DNA of 64,000 nt from PALSA-612 sp963846915 (GTDB lineage Bacteria > Actinomycetota > Thermoleophilia > Gaiellales > Gaiellaceae): assembly GCA_963846915.1 (NCBI GenBank), contig CAWJXV010000009.1:1178001-1242000 (forward strand). The letters are read 5' to 3'. The translations under genes and the position numbers were made by a program. Positions 42,501-50,857 of this stretch are shown here, in pieces (position 1 is the first letter of the stretch; every line of letters begins with the position of its first letter). The notes below the pieces were generated by a model. The model did not search any database. It was given only the letters and a program-made list of their open reading frames with translations, and was not told the origin of the DNA.

Positions 42501-44570
42501 TCAATCGAGCACGTAGGCGATCAGCCGCGCGCCCTCGCGGCGACCGTCCACCACCGGCAGCACCGGAGTGTCGAGCGCGACGAGGTGCCAGCCCCTGGCG
42601 CCGAGCGGGACACGCACCTCGGTGAGGGCCGAGATCCGACGTGTCAGCAGCCGGCGGCCGTCGACGGAGAACGTCACCGGGACCGGCGCGTACGAGCGCA
42701 TGACGAGCGAGATCGAGCTGGCCGGACCGTTCGAGTAGGCCCACAGCGGGGCGTGCCCGGCGGACATCGCGCGGCCGTTCCCGTCGTTGCCGTACCAGCC
42801 GGCGCAGAGTTGCGCCGTGTCGCGGCGCGGCTCCTCGACGGGCGCCCTCGGCGCCGGCCCGTGTCCGTGCAGGCGGTCGAGCATCGTGATCGCGCCGTCC
42901 TGCGCCCAGCGCCGGTAGCCGTGCTGGACGAGCCCGCGCCAGGCGAACCAGGACCGCCCGGGAACGGCGGGGTTGAGCACGAACAGGCCGCGGTGGAACG
43001 CGATCTCGCGCACGCCGAGCTTCTGGAGCACGAGCCCCGGCCGCGAGCTCCAGTCCCCGCAGTTGATCCCCTGCAGCAGGCGCGCGGTCACGTCGGCGAT
43101 CACCGGCGCGGTCGTCGAGTAGCCGCCCGGCCGTTCGCGTCGCGGGACGGTGTCGTAGTACTGGTACACGCTTCCGTAGTGGGTGTCCGGCAAGAAGACG
43201 GGCACCTCCAGGAGACGCGAGTCGCGCTTGCCGCCGTCGAGCGCCTTGTACGCGCGGTTCCCGCTGTCGGCCGCGGTCGCCTTCAGCGCTTCGTAGTGGA
43301 GGTCGGCCGCGATCGCGACGACCGCGACCGCGGTGACGATCGCGATCCGGCCGGCGACGCCGGGCATGCGGACCCGACCCGACCCGAGGATGCGATCGTC
43401 CGCGAGGAGCTGGAGCGCGAAGGCGACGAGTGCCGCAACCGCGAGGCAGGCGACAGGCATCAGCCGCTCGGGCACCCGCGGGTACTGGAGCCCGGGGACG
43501 ACCGCGTGCACGGGGCGGTAGAGCGGCGTGTTCGTCCCGAGCGCGAGCAGCATCGGGATCGTGGCCCCGAGCCCGAGCACGACCGCGAGCCAGGCCCGGC
43601 CGATCCGGACGAGCACGTACAGGCCCAGCAGCGCGAGGAGCGGGGTCAGCCAGCCGAGGAAGACGAAGCTCTCGCTCCCGTGCCGCTGGCTGCGGCTGAA
43701 GAAGTCGATCCAGCTCGCCGAGTAGGCGGACACGGCGCTCAGCGACCGTCCGTTCGCGCTCACCGAGCCCTGGACGACGACTCGATCGATGAGCAGCCCC
43801 GCGCCGATCGCCAGTGCGACACCGATCCCGGCACCGGCGAGATAGAGCCATCTCCGCACCGTCACGCCGGGCAGCCGCGCGACCGCGTACGCGGCGTAGA
43901 AGGGCACGGCCCCGATCGCCAGGTGCACCTGGCCCGAGAGCGGGATCGACGCGATCGCGATGGCCGAGAGCACGAGCCAGGCGGGGTTGCCGCGGCGGCC
44001 TCGCTCGAGCGCCCAGAGCGAGAGCGGCAGGAGCAGCGAGATCGGCCCGAGCAGGTGCCCCGCGCTCTGCACCACGCGGTACGGCGCGATCTCGAACGCG
44101 AGCCCGCCGACGATCGCCGGCCCCCAGGCGAGCCCGAGCTCGCGCAGCCACGCCATGGCGATCAGGCCGGCCGCGACGAACGTGAGCAGGACGAACAGGT
44201 TCCAGCCGAGCACGAGGCCGAACACGTGGTAGAGCGGCCAGAAGACGATGCCGTACGGCCAGACGGCGGGGTTGACCGTCGGCTGCGCCTCCGGCCGGAA
44301 CGAGTACGGGTCGCGCCACGGGTAGCGGCCGTGCTCGACCTGGTCGCCGAAGAGCCACAGGTGGTACGAGGTCTGCAGATGGTCGCCGGGCGCCGCCTCC
44401 CCGTAGCCTGGCGCGCCGCCGGCGAGGAACTCGCTCCCGATGTGCTCGATGCCGGGGACGGCTGCCAGGACCGCCGCGACCGCGAAGATCGCGACGGCGA
44501 TGGCTACAACGCGCCGGCCGCTGCGATGAGGTCGTCGAAGTCCGGGACCTCCGTGTCCTCGTAGCTCCAC
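42501..44570 (-). CDS. Polytopic membrane protein, GT-C glycosyltransferase-like
   Basis: A protein of about 690 residues with an N-terminal helix (VVAIAVAIFAVAAVLAAV), an extracytoplasmic loop with GDHLQTSYHLWLFGDQVEHG, about ten further helices and a C-terminal soluble domain of roughly 200 residues. This layout is seen in GT-C glycosyltransferases and YfhO-like proteins, but no diagnostic motif was confirmed. The start is unclear: the frame is open into the peroxiredoxin gene, and GTG 44570, which overlaps that gene by 67 bases, is the nearest usual start codon before the first helix. Confidence 0.65.
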   Translation of the reverse strand: MELRGHGGPGLRRPHRSGRRVVAIAVAIFAVAAVLAAVPGIEHIGSEFLAGGAPGYGEAAPGDHLQTSYHLWLFGDQVEHGRYPWRDPYSFRPEAQPTVNPAVWPYGIVFWPLYHVFGLVLGWNLFVLLTFVAAGLIAMAWLRELGLAWGPAIVGGLAFEIAPYRVVQSAGHLLGPISLLLPLSLWALERGRRGNPAWLVLSAIAIASIPLSGQVHLAIGAVPFYAAYAVARLPGVTVRRWLYLAGAGIGVALAIGAGLLIDRVVVQGSVSANGRSLSAVSAYSASWIDFFSRSQRHGSESFVFLGWLTPLLALLGLYVLVRIGRAWLAVVLGLGATIPMLLALGTNTPLYRPVHAVVPGLQYPRVPERLMPVACLAVAALVAFALQLLADDRILGSGRVRMPGVAGRIAIVTAVAVVAIAADLHYEALKATAADSGNRAYKALDGGKRDSRLLEVPVFLPDTHYGSVYQYYDTVPRRERPGGYSTTAPVIADVTARLLQGINCGDWSSRPGLVLQKLGVREIAFHRGLFVLNPAVPGRSWFAWRGLVQHGYRRWAQDGAITMLDRLHGHGPAPRAPVEEPRRDTAQLCAGWYGNDGNGRAMSAGHAPLWAYSNGPASSISLVMRSYAPVPVTFSVDGRRLLTRRISALTEVRVPLGARGWHLVALDTPVLPVVDGRREGARLIAYVLD

Positions 44571-44965
44571 GTCGCCCGGACCGTCCCCTCCCCGTCCACC
44601 AGGAACGCCGTCCGCCGGGCGATGTCCTGAAAGCCCCGAAAGTCGCGCGAGACGCCAAAGCCCCGGACCGCCTCCGCGTTCCAGTCCGAGAGCAGTCCGA
44701 AGGTGAGATCCAATGCCTGCATCCATGAGATGTGGGTCCACGGGGAATCCCGGGAGATACCGATCGGTTTCACTCCGACTCGGTCGAACTCCTCCCTCCT
44801 GTCACGCAGGATCTCCATCTCGTTCGTTCAGGTCGAGGTCCAGTCGAAGATGTAGAAGAACAGCAGCACGGGACCGTCCGCGACGATCTCCTCGAAGGTG
44901 TGCCGCTCGTTCGGGTGCAGCCAGACAGACGCCTCGAGTGGGATGCGGTCGCCGACCTCGAGCAT
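44504..44965 (-). CDS. Peroxiredoxin, probable selenoprotein with in-frame TGA at the catalytic position
   Basis: A thioredoxin-fold peroxiredoxin of 153 residues if TGA (44828-44830) is read through. The sequence around it is FFYIFDWTST-[TGA]-TNEMEILRDRREEF, which matches the TxxC peroxidatic motif of AhpC/AhpE-type enzymes with TGA exactly in place of the catalytic Cys (residue 46). The downstream RRTAFLVDGEGTVRATW supplies the conserved active-site Arg. The frame is unbroken on both sides. A hairpin TCCTG-CGTGA-CAGGA starts 16 bases after the TGA, with G at loop position 2, as in bacterial SECIS elements. Selenocysteine is the simplest reading; a sequencing error or Cys-to-stop mutation is the alternative. 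No Sec machinery gene is in the window. Confidence 0.8.
44797..44811 (-). promoter_or_regulatory. Candidate bacterial SECIS hairpin
   Basis: On the minus strand, 16 bases after the in-frame TGA, TCCTG-CGTGA-CAGGA forms a 5-bp stem with a 5-base loop and G at the second loop position. Distance and loop G agree with the general bacterial SECIS pattern. The stem is short, so the evidence is supportive rather than decisive. Confidence 0.5.
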
Positions 44966-45179
44966 CAGGCGCCCTTGAGCCGGACGGTGACGATGTGGTC
45001 GTACGTGCGCGCTCGGATCCGCCCGTTCGGCCGGGCGATCGTCTCCGGTGCGCTCGGCGGGATACGACTCGAACGCGTTGGTCGTCGTGTCATCGAGATA
45101 CCAGGCGCCCGGCGACCTCGAGAACGACACGATCGTCGCGCCAGAGCGCGAGCATACCGAGGATGGTCGCAATTCTCAT
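44965..45179 (-). other. Possible small gene upstream of the peroxiredoxin, frame broken
   Basis: Reading from ATG 45179, coding-like stretches appear in three frames in turn: RIATILGMLALWRDD, then WYLDDTTTNAFESYP, then PETIARPNGRIRARTYDHIV ending TVRLKGA with a TGA that overlaps the peroxiredoxin ATG (TGATG). If two single-base shifts are allowed this is one protein of about 72 residues coupled to the peroxiredoxin. No family was recognised. Confidence 0.25.
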
Positions 45180-45410
45180 GGCCCTGAGACTACTTGCCGA
45201 CCCAGCCGGAGACCATCGGGAAGCTTCCGCCGCCGAACTGGCGAGCGATTCCGGAGTACGCGTCTCGCGCGTTCCGTGCGCGGGGACGAAGGCCCACTGG
45301 TCGGCGGCCGGCCAGCTCGAGCGCGACCACAGGGACGACAGCAGGACATGGAGGACGCGGACGAAATTGACGGGAGGAGTTGCCCCGCCCGAGGGCGAAG
45401 CTGTCCTCCC

Positions 45411-46082
45411 GTGCTCGGCAAGAGCGTCAGGATCCGGCCGCTCCTCGGCGGCGCGCGCATCGTCCGGCTGCCGGGATGGCCGTCGGCGAGGCTGGCGACG
45501 CCGGTCCTCGTCGTGGCCGCGCTGCTCGCAGGAGCAGGAATCGGCGCTGCGGTCTTCGCGAGCATGTGGCAGCGCGAGGCCTCCGGCCGGCAGGCGGCCG
45601 AGCAGAAGCTCAGCGAGTCGCGCGACATCGCCGCGAACCTGCGGGCGGAGCTCGCCGCCCTCCAGTCCCGGCTCGACGCCAGCAGGAAGACCGCCGCCGC
45701 CGCGGGGAAAGCCGCGAGGCGGGGAACCGCAGTCGTGTCCGCGCTCGCGGAGGGCGCGCAGCCGCTCGTCGCCAGCGCGAGCGCGCTCGAGGGCCAGGCG
45801 GGCTCGCTCACCGAGCGTTCGAGCACGCTCAGCTCGGCGATCGGCACGCTGAACAAGGACCTCGCGAGTCTCACGAACTACGTCGGCGGCTCCAGCAGCG
45901 CCACGCTCGATCCGGCGTTCCTGAAGACGCAGCTCGCGTACCTGACGCCGACTCTCGACAAGGTCGGGGCCGCCTCCGCCTCGCTTGCCGCCGAGGTCGG
46001 CACGTACTCGCAGACGGTGCAGGCGTTCGTCTCGCGCCTGTCCGGCTACGCCAAGACGATCCGGCCTCCCGGCAAGGGCTGA
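45411..46082 (+). CDS. Single-pass membrane protein with coiled coil, unknown function
   Basis: A 223-residue protein: a short basic cytoplasmic start, one membrane helix (TPVLVVAALLAGAGIGAAVF), then an extracytoplasmic helical region with a coiled coil (AEQKLSESRDIAANLRAELA) and low-complexity Ser/Ala/Leu segments. The start is probably GTG 45411. The flanking bases form an inverted repeat, CGGGAGGA (45371-45378) with TCCTCCCG (45404-45411), which could mask it. It is followed 20 bases later by the next small gene. No family was recognised. Confidence 0.6.
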   Translation: MLGKSVRIRPLLGGARIVRLPGWPSARLATPVLVVAALLAGAGIGAAVFASMWQREASGRQAAEQKLSESRDIAANLRAELAALQSRLDASRKTAAAAGKAARRGTAVVSALAEGAQPLVASASALEGQAGSLTERSSTLSSAIGTLNKDLASLTNYVGGSSSATLDPAFLKTQLAYLTPTLDKVGAASASLAAEVGTYSQTVQAFVSRLSGYAKTIRPPGKG

Positions 46083-46102
46083 CGGTCGGGAAAGGAGGCC
46101 TC

Positions 46103-46387
46103 GTGGGAGAGTCCTTCGACGAGATCATCAAGCAGCACCAGGAGCTCAAGCGGCGCAACAGCAAGCTCGAGTCGGAGATGCCGATCTCGAACTACGTGGC
46201 CCAGGGGCCGATCTTCGACGGCGAGGCCGGCAAGGCCGGCGAGAGAGGCGCGGCGTTCGACACGGCCGAGTGGAAAGGCCGGCGGACCGGCAACCGACGC
46301 GAACGCGCGAAGGCGGAGACGTTCCTCGAGTCGCTCGAGGACGTCTGGTCGAGCGGCCCCGTCTTCGACTGGGGCGACAAGCGCTAG
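46103..46387 (+). CDS. Small hydrophilic protein of unknown function
   Basis: A 94-residue soluble protein beginning GESFDEIIKQHQELKRRN, with a short helix, a central Gly/Ala-rich part and a charged C-terminus ending VFDWGDKR. The AAAGGAGG ribosome-binding site fixes GTG 46103. It probably forms an operon with the membrane coiled-coil gene. No homologue was recognised. Confidence 0.65.
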   Translation: MGESFDEIIKQHQELKRRNSKLESEMPISNYVAQGPIFDGEAGKAGERGAAFDTAEWKGRRTGNRRERAKAETFLESLEDVWSSGPVFDWGDKR

Positions 46388-46397
46388 CCGGAACGCT

Positions 46398-47606
46398 CTA
46401 GGTTGCCGAGCCGACCGGGATCGTCGCGGCCTCGGTGGCGTCGGCGATCGCCTCGACGACCTCGACGATGTCGCGGTTGGCGTTGAAGATGCGCAGCTGA
46501 CCGTCGGCGCTCGCCCCGCGGGAGAGGATCTCGCGCACGCCCTCGAGCTCTCGCTCGCACCCGAGCTCCCGCGCGTGGGGCTCGATGTCACGCAGCGTCC
46601 GGCGAACGAGCTGCGAGACCGGCACGCGGTTCCGGCGGCCCGTCGCGAGATCCATCACGGGGGCCTCGAGCCCGTACCGAGCCGCCAGCCATTTGTTCTC
46701 GCTGGTCAGGATGCGGTGGTAGGACGGGATCTCCTCGCCCGCGTCGTAGCGCTCGCTGTAGTGCTTGACGAGCGCCTGGCAGAACGCGGTGATCGCCACC
46801 GCGTGCTCGACGCGCGTGACCGCGTCGCAGATCCGCACCTCGATCGTGCCGAGCCGCGGGTGGGGGCGGATGTCCCACCAGATGTGCGTGTAGTCGGCGA
46901 TGCAACCGGTGCGCTCGAGCTGCCCGACGAGCTCGGCGTAGTCGGCGTAGTCGCGGAAGCGCGGAGGCGGTCCGGAGCGGGGGAAGGCGGCGAAGACGAG
47001 CTGCCGCGTCGACGCGAGCCCGGTCGGCTCGCCGCGCCAGAACGGCGAGCTCGCCGAGAGGCCGAGGAACTGCGGCAGGTGCACGAGCAGGCCGTTCACG
47101 ACCTTGATCGCCTTCTCGGGATCGTCGATCGCCACGTGGATGTGCATGCCGAAGATCAGCTCGCGCCGCGCCACGTACTGCAGCTGATCGACGAGCGCGC
47201 GGTAGCGGTCGCGGGCTGTGATGCGCTGCCGCTCGAACAGGCTGAACGGGTGCGTTCCCGCCGAGCCCACACGCATGTCGCGCTCGCGCGCGATCTGCGT
47301 CACGGCCGAGCGCAGCTTGCGGAGCTGGTGGTCGACGTCTGCGATGTTCCGACAGACCGGCGTCGAGATCTCGAGCACCGACTGCATCAGCTCGGGCCTG
47401 ATCACCTCCTCGAGCTCGCTCCCCTCGACGGCCGCGAGCACGGTGTCGATGTGCTGGACGAGGTCGAACGTCGCCTGATCGAGCAGCATGTACTCCTCCT
47501 CGACGCCGAGCGTGTACGGATCGCTCGTGCCGAAGGCGTGCTCGTAGACGCTGCCGTGTGTGGCCAGTCCCTTGCTCGTGATGCTGGCAGGAACGACGCT
47601 GTCCAT
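46398..47606 (-). CDS. Carboxylate-amine ligase, glutamate--cysteine ligase GCS2 family
   Basis: A 402-residue member of the GCS2/YbdK family, with TLGVEEEYMLLD at the N-terminus, ELMQSVLEISTPVC, GMHIHVAIDDPEKAI and WDIRPHPRLGTIEVRICDA, all typical. These enzymes have weak gamma-glutamylcysteine synthetase activity, and the true product can differ. A TAAAGT hexamer exactly six bases before the ATG suggests leaderless transcription. With the peroxiredoxin and thioredoxin, it adds a thiol-related gene to this part. Confidence 0.9.
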   Translation of the reverse strand: MDSVVPASITSKGLATHGSVYEHAFGTSDPYTLGVEEEYMLLDQATFDLVQHIDTVLAAVEGSELEEVIRPELMQSVLEISTPVCRNIADVDHQLRKLRSAVTQIARERDMRVGSAGTHPFSLFERQRITARDRYRALVDQLQYVARRELIFGMHIHVAIDDPEKAIKVVNGLLVHLPQFLGLSASSPFWRGEPTGLASTRQLVFAAFPRSGPPPRFRDYADYAELVGQLERTGCIADYTHIWWDIRPHPRLGTIEVRICDAVTRVEHAVAITAFCQALVKHYSERYDAGEEIPSYHRILTSENKWLAARYGLEAPVMDLATGRRNRVPVSQLVRRTLRDIEPHARELGCERELEGVREILSRGASADGQLRIFNANRDIVEVVEAIADATEAATIPVGSAT

Positions 47607-47682
47607 GGGCGGACTTTACGGCAGGGCGGGCGCGTCTACGAGCCTGCGCCGGGCTGTCTCCGGGCGGCGTGGCCAAACAGCA

Positions 47683-47851
47683 GTGTCAGACACCGAATCT
47701 GTCAAGTGTCCGCGTGTAACAAAGCTGTGACTTTTCATCCACCGGTGTTTGCGTGCATTCATGCGGAGTTCGACCGCCTTCTGGCGGTTGCGGTGTGTGC
47801 TCGATCGGGCGCGCCGCCCGACGCGGCCGGGCGAAACTCGGTGTCTGACAC
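47683..47851. repeat. GTGTC-W-GACAC palindromes, site B
   Basis: GTGTCAGACAC (47683-47693) and GTGTCTGACAC (47841-47851) bracket a 169-bp segment between the GCS2 gene start and the RidA gene end. The segment contains GCGTGTAACA, also seen at site A, and a CCGCC-TTCT-GGCGG hairpin. No coding frame is convincing within it. It may be a non-autonomous mobile or REP-type unit. Confidence 0.55.
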
Positions 47852-47857
47852 CGGGGT

Positions 47858-48241
47858 TCAGGAGACGATCGCGTCCGCCTCGATCTCGACCAGCCAGCGC
47901 GGGTCGAGGAGCGCCGCGGCGGCGAGCATCGTCGTGGCCGGACGGGAGTCGCCGAACACCTCGCCGTGCGCGCGGCCGACCTCGGACCAGTCGTCCGCGC
48001 TGGTGAGGTAGATCCGCGTGCGCACCACGTGCTCCGGCCGGGCGCCGAGTTCGGACAGCGCCTCGACGACGATCTCGAGGCAGCGCTTCGCCTGGCCGTA
48101 CGCATCGGTCGGGGGATCCGAGCCGTCCGTCATCACCGGGGCCGTGCCTGCGATTGACACGACGTTCCCGACACGCACCCCCCGCGAGTAGCCGACGATG
48201 GCGGCCATCGGGGACACGGCGGAAACGACCTGGCGATCCAC
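47858..48241 (-). CDS. RidA/YjgF family protein
   Basis: A 127-residue member of the RidA/YjgF/Rid family, with VVGYSRGVRVGNVVSIAGTA at the N-terminus, YGQAKRCLEIVVEALSELGA, VVRTRIYLTSADDW and a C-terminal VEIEADAIV. Canonical RidA hydrolyses reactive enamine/imine intermediates. The catalytic Arg would be in the VRTRIYL block, so activity is plausible, but subfamily assignment is open. GTG 48241 with GATACT six bases upstream. Divergent from the beta-lactamase-like gene. Confidence 0.88.
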   Translation of the reverse strand: MDRQVVSAVSPMAAIVGYSRGVRVGNVVSIAGTAPVMTDGSDPPTDAYGQAKRCLEIVVEALSELGARPEHVVRTRIYLTSADDWSEVGRAHGEVFGDSRPATTMLAAAALLDPRWLVEIEADAIVS

Positions 48242-48246
48242 GCCCC

Positions 48247-48254
48247 TAGTATCA
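48247..48254. promoter_or_regulatory. Overlapping divergent -10 boxes
   Basis: TAGTATCA reads TAGTAT on the plus strand, six bases before GTG 48259, and GATACT on the minus strand, six bases before GTG 48241. One 8-base segment therefore appears to serve as -10 for both leaderless divergent genes. Confidence 0.5.
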
Positions 48255-48258
48255 CCGC

Positions 48259-49068
48259 GTGAAGGCACTGCGTCAGATCGACGCGTGGGACGTCCCGAAC
48301 GCAGCCGCCGCCGTCCTCGGGCCGGGCGGCGAGTTCGGCTCGCGCGGCGACCGCCGCCGCACCTTCCGCCTCGCCTCTGTCACGAAGCTGATGACCGCCC
48401 TCGCGTGCCTCGTCGCCGCCGAGGAAGGCACCGTCGACCTCGACGAACCGGCCGGTCCGCCCGGATCGACGATCCGCCATCTGCTCGCGCACGCCTCGGG
48501 GCTCCCGTTCGAGGGCGACGGGCCACCGCTCGCCCGGCCGGGCACGCGCCGGATCTACTCGAACGTCGGCTTCGAGGTCGTCGCGGACGCGATCGCCGAC
48601 CGCGCGGAGATGCCGTTCGCCGAGTACCTCGCCGCAGCCGTGTTCACGCCGCTCGGGCTCGGCGCCGAGCTCCGCGGCTCGCCCGCGGCCGACGTCCACG
48701 CGTCGCTCGACGACACCGCCCGCTTCGCGCGGGAGCTGCTCTCCCCGACGCTCGTCCACGCCGAGACCCTCGTCGAGGCGACGACCGTCCAGTTCCCGGG
48801 CCTCGCCGGCATCCTCCCCGGGATCGGCCGCTACGACCCGCTCGACTGGGGCCTTGGCCTCGAGCTCAAGGACGCCAAGGACGGCCACTGGAGCGGGAGC
48901 CGGACCTCGCCGCGGGCGTTCGGTCACTTCGGCGGCAGCGGCACGTTTCTGTGGGTCGACCCGGAGCCCGGCATCGCGTGCGTCTGCCTCACCGACCGCG
49001 AGTTCGGCCCGTGGGCGCTCGAAGCCTGGCCGCGCCTCTCGGACGACGTGCTCGCGGAGGTCGCGTGA
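48259..49068 (+). CDS. Serine hydrolase, beta-lactamase/penicillin-binding-protein-like
   Basis: A 269-residue class C beta-lactamase-fold protein: nucleophile motif SVTK (Ser40, Lys43), the YSN motif in RRIYSNVGFEVVAD, and the third motif as HFGGSG. No signal peptide is present. Members include esterases, DD-peptidases and amidases; resistance should not be assumed. The gene is probably leaderless (TAGTAT six bases before GTG). Confidence 0.85.
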   Translation: MKALRQIDAWDVPNAAAAVLGPGGEFGSRGDRRRTFRLASVTKLMTALACLVAAEEGTVDLDEPAGPPGSTIRHLLAHASGLPFEGDGPPLARPGTRRIYSNVGFEVVADAIADRAEMPFAEYLAAAVFTPLGLGAELRGSPAADVHASLDDTARFARELLSPTLVHAETLVEATTVQFPGLAGILPGIGRYDPLDWGLGLELKDAKDGHWSGSRTSPRAFGHFGGSGTFLWVDPEPGIACVCLTDREFGPWALEAWPRLSDDVLAEVA

Positions 49069-49078
49069 GCCGCCGCGA

Positions 49079-49107
49079 TTCTTAGCCGAGCCTCACCCCG
49101 TTCTTAG
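49079..49107 (+). promoter_or_regulatory. OmpR-type direct repeats upstream of the ABC exporter
   Basis: TTCTTAG at 49079-49085 and again at 49101-49107, exactly 22 bp apart, with a weaker GCCTCAC in the middle at 11 bp. The heptamer and spacing resemble the boxes upstream of the response regulator at 40843-40892. The second box is 25 bases before the permease ATG. Confidence 0.4.
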
Positions 49108-49132
49108 ACGTCGCTGGTCTCCTACCGGCGCG

Positions 49133-50857
49133 ATGTTCTTCCTCGCCTACGTGCGTCACGAGCTCTTCCGCCGCCGTACGCGCACGGTCCTGACGATGCT
49201 CGGCCTGGGCCTCGGCGTGGCGCTCGTCGTCGCGATCTCGGCGATCTCGCACGGGCTCGACAACGCCCAGAAGAAGGCGCTCGACCCGCTCTCGGGCATC
49301 GGCACGGACCTCACCGTGACCCGCGCAGCGCAGACGAACAACAGCGGATTCGGCGGCGGGCCGTTCGGGGGTGGCTCGGGGGGCGGCGGCAACTCACGTG
49401 ACCTCCTGGCCGCGAACAGCTCCGTGATCACCGACCTCTCGAAGCTCGGCAAGCCGGGCCAGCACTTCGTCCACGACTTCTTCCTGCCCGGCACCCAGCT
49501 CACGTTCCCGGCCGCCCAGGCGAAGCAGATCGCGAGGCTGGGCGGTGTCGCGGCGGTGAGCGAGGGCCTCGTGCTGATCGCCGAGCACCAGGAGGGAACG
49601 GTGCCGAAGATCGTCGCCACCCTGAAGGCGGGCGGGCAGACGTTCAACATCCAGCGCCGGATCACGCCGCCGACTGCGGCTGAGCAGCTGGCGATCCAGA
49701 AGTGCATCGCGAAGCTCCAGGGGTCGTCCGGCGGGAACACTGCCCCCGCCGGCCCGACGGGTGCAGGCGGGTTCGGGCAGGGCAACGGCCGCGGCCAGGG
49801 GGGTGGCGGCGGCTTTCGCGCCTTCGGGCGGGGCGCGTTCGCGAAGTGCCTGCCCGCCCGCCTGCGCCAGTTCCGGACGCGGTTCCAGACGCCTGTCCAG
49901 ACGCTTCGCCAGGTACTCGACCCTCCGCAGACGAACATCACCACCGAGCCGTACACGATCGCCGGCGTCGAGACGTCCAACCCGTCGATCGGCCTCGTCA
50001 CACCGGCCCAGGTCATCAAGGGCCGCTACTTCTCGCGCGCAGGCGGCCGCGAGGCCCTCGTGGCACCGAGCTATGCGTCGAAGCACGGACTGAAGGTCGG
50101 CTCGACGCTGTCTCTGAACGGCACGTCCTTCAAGGTTGTCGGGGTCGTCCAGCCGCCGCTCGGAGGCCAGACCGCCGACGTGTACCTGCCGCTCGCCCAG
50201 CTGCAGCGGCTCGCGGGTGAGAAAGGGCTTGCGAACGTGGCGCTCGTTCGGGCGACGTCGAGCTCGGCCGTCGGCAGCGTGCAGCAGGAGATCAGCCGGA
50301 CGCTGGGCGGCTCCCAGGTGGCGAGCTCGAAGCAGGTGGCCGACAAGATCACGGGCTCGCTCGTCGACGCGTCGAACCTCTCCAGCAAGCTCGGCGTCGT
50401 GCTCGCGATCGTTGCGGCCGTGGCGGCGTTCCTGATCGCCGCGCTGCTGACGCTGACCTCGGTCGGCAAGCGCGTCCGCGAGCTCGGGACGTTGAAGGCG
50501 CTCGGCTGGACGCAAAGGCTCGTCGTCCGGCAGATCGTCGGCGAGTCGCTCGCGGTCGGCGTGCTCGGCGGCGTGCTCGGAATCGGCCTCGGCATCGCCG
50601 CGGCGGCAGCGGTCGACGCGTTCGGGCCGACACTGACCGCCTCGTCGACGACCGGCGGCGGTTCGGGCCTGTTCGGACTCGGCGCCGCCGCGGCGAGAAC
50701 GGCCACCACGCACATCTCGCTCGACGCCCCGCTGACCGTCTGGCTGATCGTGATCGGCTTCGCCGTCGCCCTGCTCGGAGGGCTCGTCGCCGGCGCCGCC
50801 GGGGCGATGCGCGCGGCGCGGCTGCGCCCGGCCGACGCGCTGAGGCAGCTCGAATGA
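49133..50857 (+). CDS. MacB/FtsX-type ABC transporter permease
   Basis: A 574-residue permease: N-terminal helix (VLTMLGLGLGVALVVAISAI), a large periplasmic-type domain of about 330 residues containing Gly-rich insertions (GGGPFGGGSGGGG and GQGNGRGQGGGGGF), then three C-terminal helices of the FtsX domain (VGKRVRELGTLKALGWTQ is the usual cytoplasmic loop). Such transporters export lipids, peptides or drugs, or transmit mechanical signals. Its ATPase partner overlaps by four bases. The direct repeats upstream suggest two-component control. Confidence 0.9.
   Translation: MFFLAYVRHELFRRRTRTVLTMLGLGLGVALVVAISAISHGLDNAQKKALDPLSGIGTDLTVTRAAQTNNSGFGGGPFGGGSGGGGNSRDLLAANSSVITDLSKLGKPGQHFVHDFFLPGTQLTFPAAQAKQIARLGGVAAVSEGLVLIAEHQEGTVPKIVATLKAGGQTFNIQRRITPPTAAEQLAIQKCIAKLQGSSGGNTAPAGPTGAGGFGQGNGRGQGGGGGFRAFGRGAFAKCLPARLRQFRTRFQTPVQTLRQVLDPPQTNITTEPYTIAGVETSNPSIGLVTPAQVIKGRYFSRAGGREALVAPSYASKHGLKVGSTLSLNGTSFKVVGVVQPPLGGQTADVYLPLAQLQRLAGEKGLANVALVRATSSSAVGSVQQEISRTLGGSQVASSKQVADKITGSLVDASNLSSKLGVVLAIVAAVAAFLIAALLTLTSVGKRVRELGTLKALGWTQRLVVRQIVGESLAVGVLGGVLGIGLGIAAAAAVDAFGPTLTASSTTGGGSGLFGLGAAAARTATTHISLDAPLTVWLIVIGFAVALLGGLVAGAAGAMRAARLRPADALRQLE

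Noticed and set aside
45190..45410. Minus-strand frame ending FGGGSFPMVSGWVGK
   Set aside because: Looks like a protein C-terminus, but no start, family or continuous upstream coding could be found; possibly a remnant, not called.
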